A stretch of DNA of 64,000 nucleotides from Acanthosepion pharaonis (taxonomy: Eukaryota; Mollusca; Cephalopoda; Sepiida; Sepiidae). A model generated the notes under the pieces. It saw only the letters and a program-made list of their open reading frames with translations, made no database searches and had not been told where the DNA came from. Below, piece after piece: positions 36,480 through 46,859 of this stretch. How positions within the stretch are numbered: the stretch's first letter is position 1; every line of letters begins with the position of its first letter. Where the stretch lies: positions 124,001 through 188,000 of the forward strand of contig CAHIKZ030003464.1 of the NCBI GenBank assembly GCA_903632075.3, written 5' to 3'. Position numbers and translations under genes: made by a program.

Positions 36480-38745
36480 TCAAACAGCTTAGTATAAATT
36501 TTACGGATCTCTTGTCATTCTGTTCATTCCTCTGGACTGGGAACTTAGTAATTTACTTATGTAGCCATCTTTGTGCCTTTTAAGGATCGACAGGTCGGTA
36601 GATTCTGAATACATTTTTAGAGTGTGTACTTTATGTTTGCCGAAATTACAGTCATTTGTAATAAAAATTTTCTGCAAGTTCCTTTGATGCCACATTATTG
36701 TGTCTGACATCATACCTGTGTCCATTATTTACATTATTTGAACTATTGTCCTCATCTTTGTCGCCATATTTATCACAATGTTTTGGCCGTTGTACACTCC
36801 GGCCTTCTTCAGGTGGTTGGAATGTCGAACTGAACCCTTTATTTTGCTCACCGTGGTAGACATTGGCAAACATTTCTTTCTGCAGCTTCATTTCTGCCAA
36901 GGTAATCCCAGCAAAAAAACTTGCTCCTGTTGTCAAACTCAAAAGGTTTTAATAACAATGAAATAGCAAAGAATTCCTTTGTGAGACTTAGATACTTCGA
37001 TAAATCTTCCAGAGAGGCTAAAACCCTGACCGTAAGGCTTGAATAAACTTTTCCAACAAAAAGACCATTTTTTTTTCTTTTTTCTTTAAAACTAAAGTTG
37101 AGTAGCATTTATAAAATTGACTTAATTATTCCAACCACCTGAAGAAGGCCAGAGCGTACAACGGCCGAAACGTTGTGATATGGCGACAAAGATGAGGACA
37201 ATAGTCCGAATAATGTAAATAATGTACATAATACCTCATCTCAGAAATATAGACATACCTGTGTCCATTGAATCTTTTATTTAATTTTTTCATCGTGAAA
37301 CCCACATAAATCAAATCATGTTTGGTACATCGAGTGCTATTTATTAAATGGGAATCCATACAATTACCACCCTCTGTAGAAATCATGATTTTTCTCTTTG
37401 AATTTGTGATATAATTAACTTGATTCAATGTTGTTGCACAGCACACTGGATTTTCCTCTTCTGTAAGTGTTTTTGGGAGTACCCATCTGAAACTTCAATG
37501 TTGTTTTGAGTGTGGACACTTACATTTTTTTAAAATTTGTGTGATTTCTTTTGAAACTATTGTTGGGTTGGAAAAAATCTCTTTAAAACATGAATATTTT
37601 TGGGCAATGTATAGTTGTCATGTAGTATTTTCGAAATTCCAGCAAAATTTTGATGCCAATTGATGACTAATGGAATTCTGTCAGAATTTTTATTGTGTTT
37701 TTCTGGGTTTTGTTCTGGTATAAAATTATAGTAATCTTCATTTTTAGCTAGTTCATTTGCAATTTGTTTTAGTCACAATTCTTGATAGCTGCGCTTAACA
37801 TAATTTTAACTAAAATTATTAGTATGTGTCCAATAATTTTTTATCTCCATGCAGATTTGTTTATCTGTAAAAATTGGTACTTTGGATTTGGTTTTATTGT
37901 GTGATAAGGATGATCAGAACGGTGGTGTAGGTAAATGTATGATGATGTAGGTTTACAAAATAATTCCGTCATTAGATGATTCCTTGAGAACTTTACTCTA
38001 GTGTCTAAAAATTCAACATTAACTTTGGAGAAACTCTATGTAAATTTATTTGTGATTAAAAATTATTCTTTTGTGTAAAAGTATGTCAAAATTGTAGAAA
38101 CTTTAGCAAATTACCCTGTGTACCTTCCCAGATGAAGAAAATATCGTTAATAAATCACAGCCAAAATTTTGGTTTGTGCTGTGATTTGAAAGCTTCAAGT
38201 AATTTTTTTTCAAAATTTCTTATAAAGACATTTGCGAAGTTGACAGTCATGGGAGTCCCCATTGCACATCCTTTGATTTGGTGGAAAAACTTTTTCCCAA
38301 ACTACATTGTGTTGTGTATAAGTCTATGGAAAAAGTTTGATGGAAAGGTTTTGTTTTTGTGTTTCTCAAAAGCTTTATTACATGTCTCAATCCTTTCATT
38401 GTGATTAATGTTAAGATAAAGAGATGAAACATTCATGGTGACCAAAAATCAATCATGAAAGTCATTTTTTTAATTCTGAAAATCTATTTATTTTAGAAAT
38501 AAAATCAAATGTGTCCCAGACATAAGACAAAGACTGTTTTGCTATAGAAGATAAAAAAAAAATCTAGCCACTTAGGGATTTTAACTGTACAATATTCATA
38601 TCCACTACAAATCAGGTGTAGTGGAGGAAATTTATCAAATTTTTTATGCATTTTTGAAAGGTCGCAAAAGATTAGTGCTCTTTGCTCCGAACATAATATG
38701 TTAGACTCTGTTTCATTGATAAAACTATTTTCTTTCATTTCAGAA
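36480..38745 (-). pseudogene. Penelope-like retroelement (RT plus GIY-YIG endonuclease), inactive
   Basis: Read on the minus strand from 38740, the order of motifs is that of a Penelope-like element. First come 'CDLSKMHKKFDKFPPLHLIC' and 'IPKWLDFF' (N-terminal RT motifs). Then, with frame changes, a 'VSSLYLNI'-like motif near 38420, an 'MGTPMTVNFANVFI'-like motif near 38270-38220, and an 'INDIFFIW' motif corresponding to the RT active-site region (usual 'YIDDIF') near 38145. A Cys-containing linker follows. The GIY-YIG segment 'KHDLIYVGFTMKKLNKRF' lies near 37330-37280, and its C-terminal part continues at 36725-36501 beyond a nested insertion. Multiple stops and the altered active-site Asp make it non-functional. 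Penelope elements normally encode about 700-800 aa; the 5' part beyond 38745 is not seen. Confidence 0.8.
36711..37269. mobile_element. Nested Penelope-type fragment with 16-bp target-site duplication
   Basis: CATACCTGTGTCCATT occurs at 36711-36726 and again at 37254-37269, exactly flanking the insert 36727-37253. The insert starts and ends with about 95-bp inverted repeats: 36727-36822, and 37129-37225 read in the opposite sense. Each carries CACCTGAAGAAGGCC and CAACGGCC(GA)AAAC-like segments. Between them the minus strand encodes a piece reading 'VYSSLTVRVLASLEDLSKYL'. Flipped or inverted terminal repeats are known for Penelope-like elements. The insertion splits the GIY-YIG domain of the host Penelope copy. 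Confidence 0.8.
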
Positions 38746-38759
38746 ATTATCTTGTTTAG

Positions 38760-38761
<2 letters not shown>

Positions 38762-38795
<34 letters not shown>

Positions 38796-38820
38796 TATAT
38801 ATATATAAATATATATATAA
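38762..38820. repeat. Interrupted (TA)n microsatellite
   Basis: A TA run of about 30 bp followed by further TA-rich sequence with single-base interruptions. Confidence 0.9.
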
Positions 38821-38918
38821 TATCAGTGATAGAGCTAACGTATTGTTAGTTGGATTGATGTGAGTTTGCCTGTCGATTTCAAATGGCATGAAACACAGGG
38901 TTACAAACTCATATCAGT

Positions 38919-38920
<2 letters not shown>

Positions 38921-38970
<50 letters not shown>
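38921..38970. repeat. (AT)n microsatellite
   Basis: A pure AT run of 50 bp. Confidence 0.95.
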
Positions 38971-38972
<2 letters not shown>

Positions 38973-39744
38973 CATTAACATGTACAGGCTTAGAGATTGA
39001 ATGTCAATTTAAAGAAAATGTACCTCTCAATAGGAATGAAACCGGTATTCCCTTTTTAACTTGGGGAAACTACCTTCAAACAAGATGTGCTTTACCATTT
39101 AGTCACAAGATACCATTACAGTAAAGTGAGGCTCAGTTACCCTCTTTAAAAACATAAAAAACAACAAAAAAAGACCAAAAAACCCAGAACTCTACTTAAA
39201 CATGTGTATCTATCAAAATATAACATTCATTGTATTAAGAAATAATACTGAATTAAAATATTCATTAATTACTTTAAAATTACTTTGTTCATGTTTTGGG
39301 TTTGATAAGTATGTTAGCAAATATAAAATCTCCTAAAAAGAGATGTGTAATTCTTAAAATCTGTTTTGAGTGAAGTTTTTTGCAAAGAAAATTAGATAAC
39401 AATTAGAAGTCACAAGATTCTTTATTCCAAATATAAAATGTAGTCAGCAGATGTACACTACTATAGCAACCCTTGAAAATATCTTAGTCACTATATCACT
39501 AATTGTAAACTGGTTTTGTAAGTGGGTTGGGTTCTTGGTTATCCCTCATCGTACTAATATATCCATGCTAGTATTTTCATTTAAATAAATAAAATGACTG
39601 CCTCAGTGTAAATTCACTGGTACATTCTTTAGAACTACCATGGCTCGTGCTCCATTGATCCAGGCTTGTATGTTGCTGGATTATTGATTAGTGAAATATC
39701 CAAAGTTCATGTATAATTAACTCCAACAAAAATGTGGATGACCA
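38971..39744. other. No recognised feature
   Basis: AT-rich sequence without a convincing ORF, RNA gene or element end. Confidence 0.5.
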
Positions 39745-39954
39745 GAGCCTGGCAGCTGATCTCCCTTCTGACTTGACTCTGACAGCCCAAACGAGTGAAA
39801 AGTGCCTTGTAACTTTCAATACTTCAAAAAACATTTCACAATCACTTTGGTGACCCTGAATTCTCCCCAGTCATGATGAATGATTACACTCTGAAAATTC
39901 ACCCAAGTCCTCATATATCTATCAGTAAAGATGCTGTAAAAAATTGTCAGTTTC

Positions 39955-40190
39955 ATATCAGTCAGTTAAGTGCCATATGTGATACATACTTGGGCAATCA
40001 TCTCTTTCAATTCATGATTGCCTAGGTAGAAGATTTTCCCAAAGTAGGTTGCCATTTCTATCAGCAGAAAACTGTATGCCAACCAAACCTGTAGGATCAA
40101 AACTATTTTACTGTTTTACCCATATCTGGGGGAGAATTGATGGATTCATACCTTTACCAAAAGTATTTCCCTTATACTGTAACAATAAAA
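39955..40190 (-). mobile_element. SINE, minus strand, copy 1 of a duplicated pair
   Basis: It contains the 3' body of the window's tRNA-head SINE on the minus strand: AGTGCCATATGTGATAC, TAGGTTGCCATTTCT, CCCATATCTGGGGGAG and GATGGATTCATACCTTT. The tRNA head is missing. Confidence 0.7.
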
Positions 40191-40374
40191 ACCAAGCAAG
40201 TAACTTTTGATCATCATTGAGCTCTCCTTAAATTCTCACAAGTTATGATGAATGGTTACACTCTCAAAAAGTCTCCCTGCTTTGAGCATCTATTGGGGTT
40301 CAAATTCACCCCAGCCCTCAAGTGAAACTCATACATATGATGCATTAGTAAAGATGTTACAAAAAGGGTCAGCT

Positions 40375-40690
40375 TCTTATCCGTCAGTTAAGTGCTATGC
40401 AGGCTACATGTTTGCGTGATCATGTCTCTTCGATTCATGACTGACTAGGAGGAGATTTTCTCACAGTAGGTTGCTGTTTCTTCTTGTGGTAAACTAGTAG
40501 CCAACCATGATGATAGAACCCAGAATGTCCTGCTGTTCAACCCATAGCTGGAGTAGGGGAGAGGAGATGGATTCGTATCTTTCTCAAGGTTATTTGTGTG
40601 TAAGTGAATGTAATGAAACTGACTTGAATTTGAACTTGGCTCTCTGATTCCTCATCCTGAATCACTGTCCATTGTGTCAAAACACACATC
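40375..40690 (-). mobile_element. SINE, minus strand, copy 2 of a duplicated pair
   Basis: Longer than copy 1. It includes the body and the tRNA-like head; the reverse complement of a B-box-like sequence is at about 40628-40642 (TTTGAACTTGGCTCTC region). It has the same LINE-SINE junction as copy 1, which indicates that the pair arose by duplication and not by two insertions. Confidence 0.7.
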
Positions 40691-41290
40691 CTCCAGTTTC
40701 TTATACTGCTTCAGAAAATACATGACTCCACCTGCCTTACTCTATCTTTTATAAAGATCAAACAAAAAAACTGTTGTATTGCTGTCATATCTGGACTGGA
40801 GCTGCCCAATCTTTTTCAGCCTTGACATAGTTCAGAAGCATTTATACAGCCTAGTAGGTGATGAATTATTTTCCACTCTACAACCCCCTTTCCCATAGAT
40901 GCAATTTTGCAAGCTTATTACTACTCTATCATTATTGGAGAATATTCTAATGAGCTACATTGCCTAGTTCCACTAGTTTTGATCTCTAGTTAAGACCCCC
41001 CCCACTGCATGCTATGTTCACAGGGGTGAACTATACCCATTCACTTAAGATCTATTTGGACTGCTTCTTCCCAAGATCTGCTGCTTTGTGGAACAGACTC
41101 CTGAGAGGATGCTTCCTTGACCACTACAATCTTAAACTCTGCAATTCTAGGATCAACTGTACCTATCCTTCATAACTTCATAATTTATAATTCTCATGTC
41201 CATAAAAACAACCCCATTTGGTAATCCTCTACCTTGAGTGACTCTTGAGCCTTGTGTTGGGTGAACAATAATGTAAAAAAAATAGGTAAA

Positions 41291-41938
41291 GATAAAACTG
41301 ATTAGGATTCAAAAGAAATTAGCAACTCTGTCTTGGGACACAGTTTCAAATTGAGTGTTTCTTCCCTCTGCACTGGTTTCTCTGTATTTGTCATTGTTCT
41401 CTTCCCTGTATCCTCTTCATCATTCATTCTTCCTGTCACAAATGTACGTACAGTATGATGTACTCCTGACAGACACCTCTTTCATCTCTGTGATGGTATC
41501 TTTATAATGGGGAATTACCAGTCTTATACCAGTTTTATAATGGAGAATTATCTGGATGATAAACATACAGGCACCTCAGAATGGAGCACTAACACACCCA
41601 TCCAACCACGCTAATATTATACGCAGTTGCTAATCAACCAATTTCTTGTGGAACAACAAAGAAGAGGGTCTCTTTTGACGGAGTGATGTACTCACCTTCT
41701 CTTAAATCGAAGTCCTACATGCCAGCCAAAGATGAACTCTCTTTCATCGAGAATAAGGCAAGTCCTGTTCACCATTTCTACCATTCGACTCTAGTTCTGA
41801 TTCACTATGTCTGCCACATTTTAATAAATTTAGGCAAAGTTTGGATTGGACACTCTCCCTCCAACTGCTCTTCTGCACACTACTGTACACATATCTCTAT
41901 ATTGTTAGATATGAAAAGTATATACCAATGAAATCAAA
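41291..41938. other. No recognised feature
   Basis: An 82-codon open frame at 41683-41931 has no resemblance that I can name and lacks good splice context. Confidence 0.45.
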
Positions 41939-42064
41939 GGCTTACAACCATATTAAGTTGAAACACCGGTCACCCCACCAAACAATCACTGGAGTTAAGC
42001 AATGGTTGAGCCTGGTCTGTACCTAGATGAGTGACCACTTGCGAATACCATGTGCTGAAAATTT
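41939..42064 (+). pseudogene. 5S rRNA-derived sequence
   Basis: The 5S-like head of the SINE described above, listed separately because RNA scanners may call it as a 5S gene. Its length of about 125 bp and the order of conserved blocks match 5S rRNA, but many substitutions lie in the stems. It is fused to a SINE body. Confidence 0.85.
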
Positions 42065-42250
42065 GGATGTGTGGGTGGTGCAATTGATAATGGCTCAGAA
42101 TTGTTAATCAGATTGCCAAATTCCAATTAGGTTTGTTATATTCACTTACAAGCAAATACCCTTGGGAAATGTATGAATCTACATCTTCTGCTCCCCAGCT
42201 ATGGGTTAATCAGTAAAATGCATCATTAAACCATTATCTCAAAAAAAAAA
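41939..42250 (+). mobile_element. SINE with a full-length 5S rRNA head, a tRNA-like segment and poly(A)
   Basis: 41939-42064 is a diverged full-length 5S rRNA sequence. Visible landmarks are AACCATATTAAGTTGAAA, CACCGGT, GGAGTTAAGCAATGGTTGAG (internal promoter A box/IE region), then GATGAGTGACCACTTG and GAATACCATGTGCTG (C box and 3' end). It passes without a break into a tRNA-like segment with a B-box-like CCAAATTCCAATT near 42116, then the common SINE body (CCCTTGGGAAATGTATGAAT, CCCCAGCTATGGGTTAAT). It ends in a run of A at 42241-42250. The second copy at 56013 has the same 5S-to-tRNA junction, so the 5S part belongs to the family. It is not a functional 5S gene. Confidence 0.85.
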
Positions 42251-42849
42251 ATTCTTACAATCTAAAAATATTTTCTAGCTTTAAATAATCTACAAAGAGT
42301 TGATACGCCATAAAAAATGACTCAATCAAAACCAATTAAATCTGAAGATAGAAAAAATGTTAATTGTTAACAAACATTTTAAAATAAGGTATGTTATGAA
42401 TTTTTATTTTTTTAAATGTACACTTTATGAGAGTAGCAATTTTAGATGTCATTTTTTATGTAGATTCGCTTGTAGTGAATTAATGTATATACTTTATATA
42501 CTTTAATCCAAACTCACAAAGTAGTCAGAACATAAATATAGCAATAGTTTAGTGGTCTGCTGAACCCAATATGCATGGCCTATCTCTCTGCTGCGTCAGT
42601 GGGAGATGTAAGAGTCTTGGCCTCTTTTCATCTCCAACAAGTAAACATGCAACACATCTCCATCTGTTGCTCCCTTTTGATATCACATGCTGGACTTATA
42701 AAAACAGAACTTTCATCTTTCTATACTTAAGAACAAAATCACAAAACAGGTAAAAGCTTTGTATCTTGTGTATTGTTTCTTCAATACAATAAATGTGATA
42801 TTTGATATAAATTTGGACTATCCTTATTCTTTTCCCATAATGTAACCAA
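42251..42849. other. No recognised feature
   Basis: AT-rich sequence. A 60-codon frame at 42571-42753 is not recognised. Confidence 0.5.
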
Positions 42850-43145
42850 ATTTTTTTTAATAAAGTTCATCCCAAGCAAAGCATTAAAAGCCACTAAGAC
42901 ACAAGGGGTTACTGGGTATGGAAGTATTAGAAAACAGAAACACCACTAAGGAGTGAGGACAGAAGTGTAATCAGGAGGACAATAGATAGCAATTGACATT
43001 GCATTTAAATTTTTCCAGATTAAAGTTGGCTGGAAAGCATGGAGCTGGAAGAGAGTTCCACAAGCAGGAAGTGTGAGAAAAGAAACTGTTAGCATAGAAC
43101 TTACAGCTACATCTAGCAAGCTCAACTCTAAATTGATCAGACCTT
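42850..43145 (-). mobile_element. LINE family A 3' end, minus strand
   Basis: From the T run at 42850-42858 the minus strand shows the family A 3' terminus (CATCCCAAGCAAAGC on the plus strand) and a single UTR unit. It then shows the ORF2 tail 'LWNSLPAPCFPANFNL' and 'KFKCNVNCYLLSS', with its stop at about 42971. The stop here ends the ORF exactly where the 8-32 kb units carry TGA. This copy is an unexpanded reference for the element that produced the array. It is cut by a SINE on its 5' side. Confidence 0.85.
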
Positions 43146-43412
43146 GATGCTAGTCTAGTGCCATATGTGATACATCCTTGGGTGATCATCTATCTTTCCA
43201 TACATGAATGACAAGGCAGGTTTTTTTCCCTGCAATAGGTTGCCATTTCATTCTGAAGTAGACTGTTTGCCAACCAAACCTAAAAAAACTCAGTCTGTCT
43301 TGCTATTCACCCCATAGCTGGGGGAGAAGAGATGGATTCATACCTTTCCCAAGGGTATTTGTATGTAAATGAATTTAATGAACTCATTTCTAGTACTGAG
43401 CTTAAATTCAAA
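43145..43412 (-). mobile_element. SINE, minus strand, head truncated
   Basis: Plus-strand landmarks GTGCCATATGTGATAC, CAATAGGTTGCCATTTC, CCCCATAGCTGGGGGAG and CCCAAGGGTATTTGTATG are the reverse complement of the SINE body. The sequence ends inside the tRNA-like head. Confidence 0.75.
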
Positions 43413-43584
43413 AAGTCCAAGTACCATATCAAAGAGCTCATCCAAACAATTACCATGAAAGTATGATTAGAAAAGGCACAAGGAGGCAACTTTACAACAG
43501 TGGGAAAGTTACTGAAGCTGAGACACAAGATCAGGTGCCAATGATACTTAACAATTAAAATAAGATATGTTATGAATCGATGAA

Positions 43585-43795
43585 TAGAGAGTGTAATGGT
43601 TGTCAGTGCTGAAAATGGAATTAGCAAATCAAGTTCAAACTCAAGATAGCCTGTTGCATTCGATTTCACACTAATGCCCTTTGAAAAGTCATGAATCCAT
43701 CTCTTTTCACCCGGACTATTAGTTAAATAGCAGAGTAAACTGGATTCTTGAGTCTAAGAGAGAAAAAAAACAAACAAAAAAAAACAAATTACAAA
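43585..43795 (+). mobile_element. SINE, plus strand
   Basis: It has a B-box-like AAGTTCAAACTC near 43631, then the body (CTAATGCCCTTTGAAAAG, TTAAATAGCAGAGTAAACTG). It ends in an A-rich tail at 43763-43790. It abuts the LINE B remnant at 43800. Confidence 0.65.
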
Positions 43796-43799
43796 CTGT

Positions 43800-44640
43800 G
43801 AAGAAGTCAATGAGAAACTACTATCTACAAGAAGATCTCTCTTCTGATCCAGCACAAAGTACCCAGTGGGGTGAAAACTGGATGGCTACATTCAATGCCT
43901 TGAAAACGAAATTAGTTACATTCCATTATCGCAGATCGGACTCCAAACTACCATCAGTCATGATGAATGGATGCTCCCTCAGGCAGGCACCATGCCTTGA
44001 AAGACTATTGGGCCTCAAACAAACACCTAACCTCAAGTAAAACTCATATATATGATCTATTGCTAAAGATGCAGGTAAAATGGTTGACTCTCTGTGCCAC
44101 TCTAGTAAGTACCTGACACCTCCTTCTATCCTCTACCTTTACAAGAGCCAGGTCAGACCAAAAATAGAGTACTGTTGTCATATTTGGGCAGGTTAGAGTT
44201 CAAAAACGTCTCTAAGCCCTTGTGGGTGACAAATTATTCTCCACCCCCCCTCTCACAGGCAGGTTGTAGCAAGCCTATCACTGCTTTATCACTACTTCCA
44301 CAAAAAGTGCTCAGGCAAATTGCTTTCCATGGTCCCACCATTTCAAACCTTCATGGCAAGAACACACCATGCCACTTAGTAACAAACAACCCACATTTCC
44401 AACATATTCCCTTAGTGAGAAGTAAGTTTCACTCAAACAGCTTCTTCCTGCAAACCACTGCTCTGTGGAACTGACAACTAAGAGGATGTTTTCCCAATCA
44501 CTACAATCTTAATCTGTTCAACTCTAGAGGTAACCATTATCTTCCCAGCCTAACTGTACAAATTGCGTCTTAACATAAATGGCCCACAAGCCTTGTTCTA
44601 GGTGGACATTAATGTGTAAAAAAAAAAAAATGAATGAATG
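43800..44640 (+). pseudogene. LINE family B RT C-terminus and 3' UTR
   Basis: An 80-codon piece at 43798-44040 encodes 'QWGENWMATFNALKTKLVTF', then 'SVMMNGCSL' and 'LERLLGLKQTPNLK', the thumb-side region of a non-LTR reverse transcriptase. After a frame change come 'YLYKSQVRPK', 'YCCHIWAG', 'KRL.ALVGDKLFST', 'NPHFQHIPLVRSKFHSNSF' and 'ALWN'. The 3' UTR follows and ends in TGTAAAAAAAAAAAAA at about 44616-44630. Frame breaks and stops make it a relic. Confidence 0.85.
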
Positions 44641-44939
44641 GCAATTCACAGGTAACGAATAAAAATCAGTGGGGAGAGTCAATGATCACTTATGTCTTGA
44701 AGAGATATGGCATATTATGAATGAAAATGTATTCTTTTAATAGATCCTGTTCTTATTAATTTATCATAAATTTATAAACCACTCACCAAAAAATAAATAG
44801 TTCCATAAAAAGATCTATAAAATTTAAATAATTATAAAAATTATTTTTTTTTTACTTTTCACTTTTATTTCAGAATAAAATAGAATGAATACAAAAAAAA
44901 AGTCAAATAATTATTCTAAGCATTAAACTAAATTTAAAT
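44641..44939. other. AT-rich spacer, nothing recognised
   Basis: Short AT-rich segment between two LINE B remnants. Confidence 0.5.
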
Positions 44940-45465
44940 AACTGGAGTACTTCTGCCATATATGGGCAGGAGCTGCCCAGTCTTCACTTTCCAGTCTAGA
45001 TATAGTCCAAAAGCATTTCTGTATCCTTGTGGGTGATGAATTATTTTCCACCCTACAACCTCTTTCCCACAGACAAAGTATCACAGGCTTCTTCCTGCTC
45101 TATTGTTATTTTCCTGGAAAGTGTTCTGAAAAACTACATTCCTTAATTTCACCAGTTTTAACCTTCTCAGCTAAGACTCACCAAGCCATGTACTCTGTAG
45201 CGAACCACCTTCATATTCCATTGGTGAGATTAAGTTCCACTCGAGCAGCTACAAACTGCTGCTTTATGGAGTCAACTCCCAAGAGGATGCTTCCCCAATG
45301 ATTACAATCTTAACCTGTGAAAGTCTAGAGTTAACTGTTATCTTCTCCACATATTCCCCATAAATTGTACCTCTTATTCTGTAACTCTTTAACTTGAATG
45401 GTTCTTGGGATTTCTACAGAATGAACATCATTGTAAAAAAATGTCAAATAAATGTTTGCTTTTTC
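44940..45465 (+). pseudogene. LINE family B RT C-terminus and 3' UTR, second copy
   Basis: It contains codons for 'YCCHIWAGAAQS', 'GDELFSTLQPLSHRQS', 'YFPGKCSEKLHSL' and 'ATNCCFMES', with frame changes between them. The family B UTR follows (GAGTTAACTGTTATCTTC, TTTAACTTGAATGGTTCTTG), with a tail at about 45435. It is inactive. Confidence 0.8.
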
Positions 45466-45702
45466 ATTCTAAGTATTGTTAAATTTAAATAAGAGAAACT
45501 TCTGAATTGTTGAGATGAAAATTATTAAATCCTATCCTATTGCAAAGATTATTTACTCTACTATTTAGACAAACAAGAAAGTCATTATCTTTCAGGTTGA
45601 AAAAGAACATGTTATAAATATATAGAAATGACAGAAATTTAAAGTATTGCTTCAGTACTATTGAAGATAAAATAACCAATAGATAAGGTTACCAGATTAG
45701 AA
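45466..45702. other. AT-rich spacer, nothing recognised
   Basis: No supported feature. Confidence 0.5.
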
Positions 45703-45905
45703 AATGGCAAGGTGGATAGCGACTCGGATTGAGGAATTGGAGAGCCGAGTTCAAATTCAAGTCAAATTCATTGCATTCACTTATGTGCTAATACCCTCAG
45801 GAAAGGTATGAATCCTCTTCTTCTCTCCCCAGCTATGGGTAAATAGCAGGACAGACTGGATTCTATAGCCTTGAGTGGCAACCAGTCTGTGGAGGGTTGT
45901 TTGTA
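45703..45905 (+). mobile_element. tRNA-head SINE
   Basis: A-box-like GGCAAGGTGGATAGCGACT and B-box-like CGAGTTCAAATTC are followed by the SINE body: CTAATACCCTCAGGAAAGG, CCCCAGCTATGGGTAAATAG and CTATAGCCTTGAGTGGCAAC. It is one of the better preserved heads of the non-5S subfamily. Confidence 0.8.
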
Positions 45906-46019
45906 CAATCTTAACCTATTCAACATCATAATAATCAGGTCAAGCAAGCTCAGCATTTCATGACATGCTGCTTCCATCCATTCTTGTCATTCATTGCATT
46001 TGAAAGTTCATCCAATCTG

Positions 46020-46430
46020 CATCCCATGTTTCAATGTACATCATCTTTGGTTGATGTTCTTTTTCCATAGGATGGTATACAGAGTAGAACATCTCCAGCT
46101 AGTTCCTCCTTGCTATGCCAACACTGACCAGCAAATCTTGTTGGTATATTGATTTGCTGATGGGGATGTATGTTGCCACAAAACTCTTTCTTTGTTGGGT
46201 GATCTTTCAAGGATTTATTTAGTGCTGCTTGAAGCATTCGTGTGTACGCACCATCTAACCTCATTTCCAGTTTGGTTGTTAGTGTCCAGGTTAAGGAGCC
46301 AGATAGAAGGACAGACTCTACTGAATCTCTGAAAAATGTTCTCTTCAGTTTGTCTAGTAGATTTTGTTTCCAGGCTTTTCCCATGCTGATGTTGATATCA
46401 TTTTCAGTGGAGGCAATATAGCTATCCAGA
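46020..46430 (-). pseudogene. Non-LTR retrotransposon ORF2 C-terminus, minus strand
   Basis: A 117-codon minus frame at 46031-46384 encodes 'SVESVLLSGSLTWTLTTKLE', then 'LDGAYTRMLQAALN', and later 'RFAGQCWHSKEELAGDVLLC'. This is the region following the RT domain in RTE/CR1-like LINE proteins ('VLLYG.ETWTL...R.LDG.YTRML...' and 'R..F.GH.WR'). The frame is open over this piece only. No start, endonuclease or RT catalytic motifs are present. Confidence 0.8.
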
Positions 46431-46439
46431 TATTTGAAG

Positions 46440-46620
46440 TCTAAATATTAAATATTTAACCTATTCAAGTCTAGAGTTAACCGTTGTCTTTCCTACATAA
46501 TCTCATGAACAGCACTTCTTGCTCTTTCCTATACTCATACAACACACCATGACCCTCTAACTTGAGTGGCTCTTGAGCTTTGTATCAGACAAACATTTTT
46601 TTTTTAAATATATAGATAAA
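46440..46620 (+). mobile_element. LINE family B 3' UTR tail
   Basis: It contains the family B UTR landmarks (CAAGTCTAGAGTTAACCG, CTAACTTGAGTGGCTCTTG) and then an A/T-rich tail. It is a 5'-truncated copy. Confidence 0.65.
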
Positions 46621-46859
46621 TATTCTGAAATAAACTATCATTTGTAACCCTATCTTTCAGCAAGTAGGTGACCAAGTTAGCAAATTATAAATTGATTTTA
46701 CTTGAAAACCAGGTTATCTAACTGAAATATTTTTGCATTTAATTTTGTCACCATCTTTTTTGTTTTAACAAATTTTAAGAAATTTTTAACCAATGTAACA
46801 GCAAAAACAAACTCTGTGTTAAGAGGAGATTCCAGCATTCTCCCTCAACCCTCTCGGCA

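Larger units (their letters stand above)
39745..41290 (+). pseudogene. LINE family B, broken by SINE insertions and a local duplication
   Basis: Three blocks derive from the reverse-transcriptase C-terminus and 3' UTR of family B. Blocks 39745-39955 and 40200-40375 both cover the same piece (around the codons for 'MMN.YTL'), each followed by a minus-strand SINE at the same point. Block 40690-41290 continues with codons for 'CCHIWTGAAQS', 'GDELFSTLQPP', 'LWNRLLRGCF' and 'YNLKLCN', then the 3' UTR with CTTGAGTGACTCTTGAGCC. It ends at a TGTAAAAAAA tail near 41281. Stops and frameshifts are frequent. The element is not coding-competent. Confidence 0.8.

Noticed and set aside
41939..42064. Functional 5S rRNA gene
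   Set aside because: Many substitutions in paired regions and direct fusion to a SINE body with poly(A). A second copy has the same fusion.
42571..42753. 60-codon plus-strand open frame
   Set aside because: Short, unrecognised and without splice signals that would set it apart from background.
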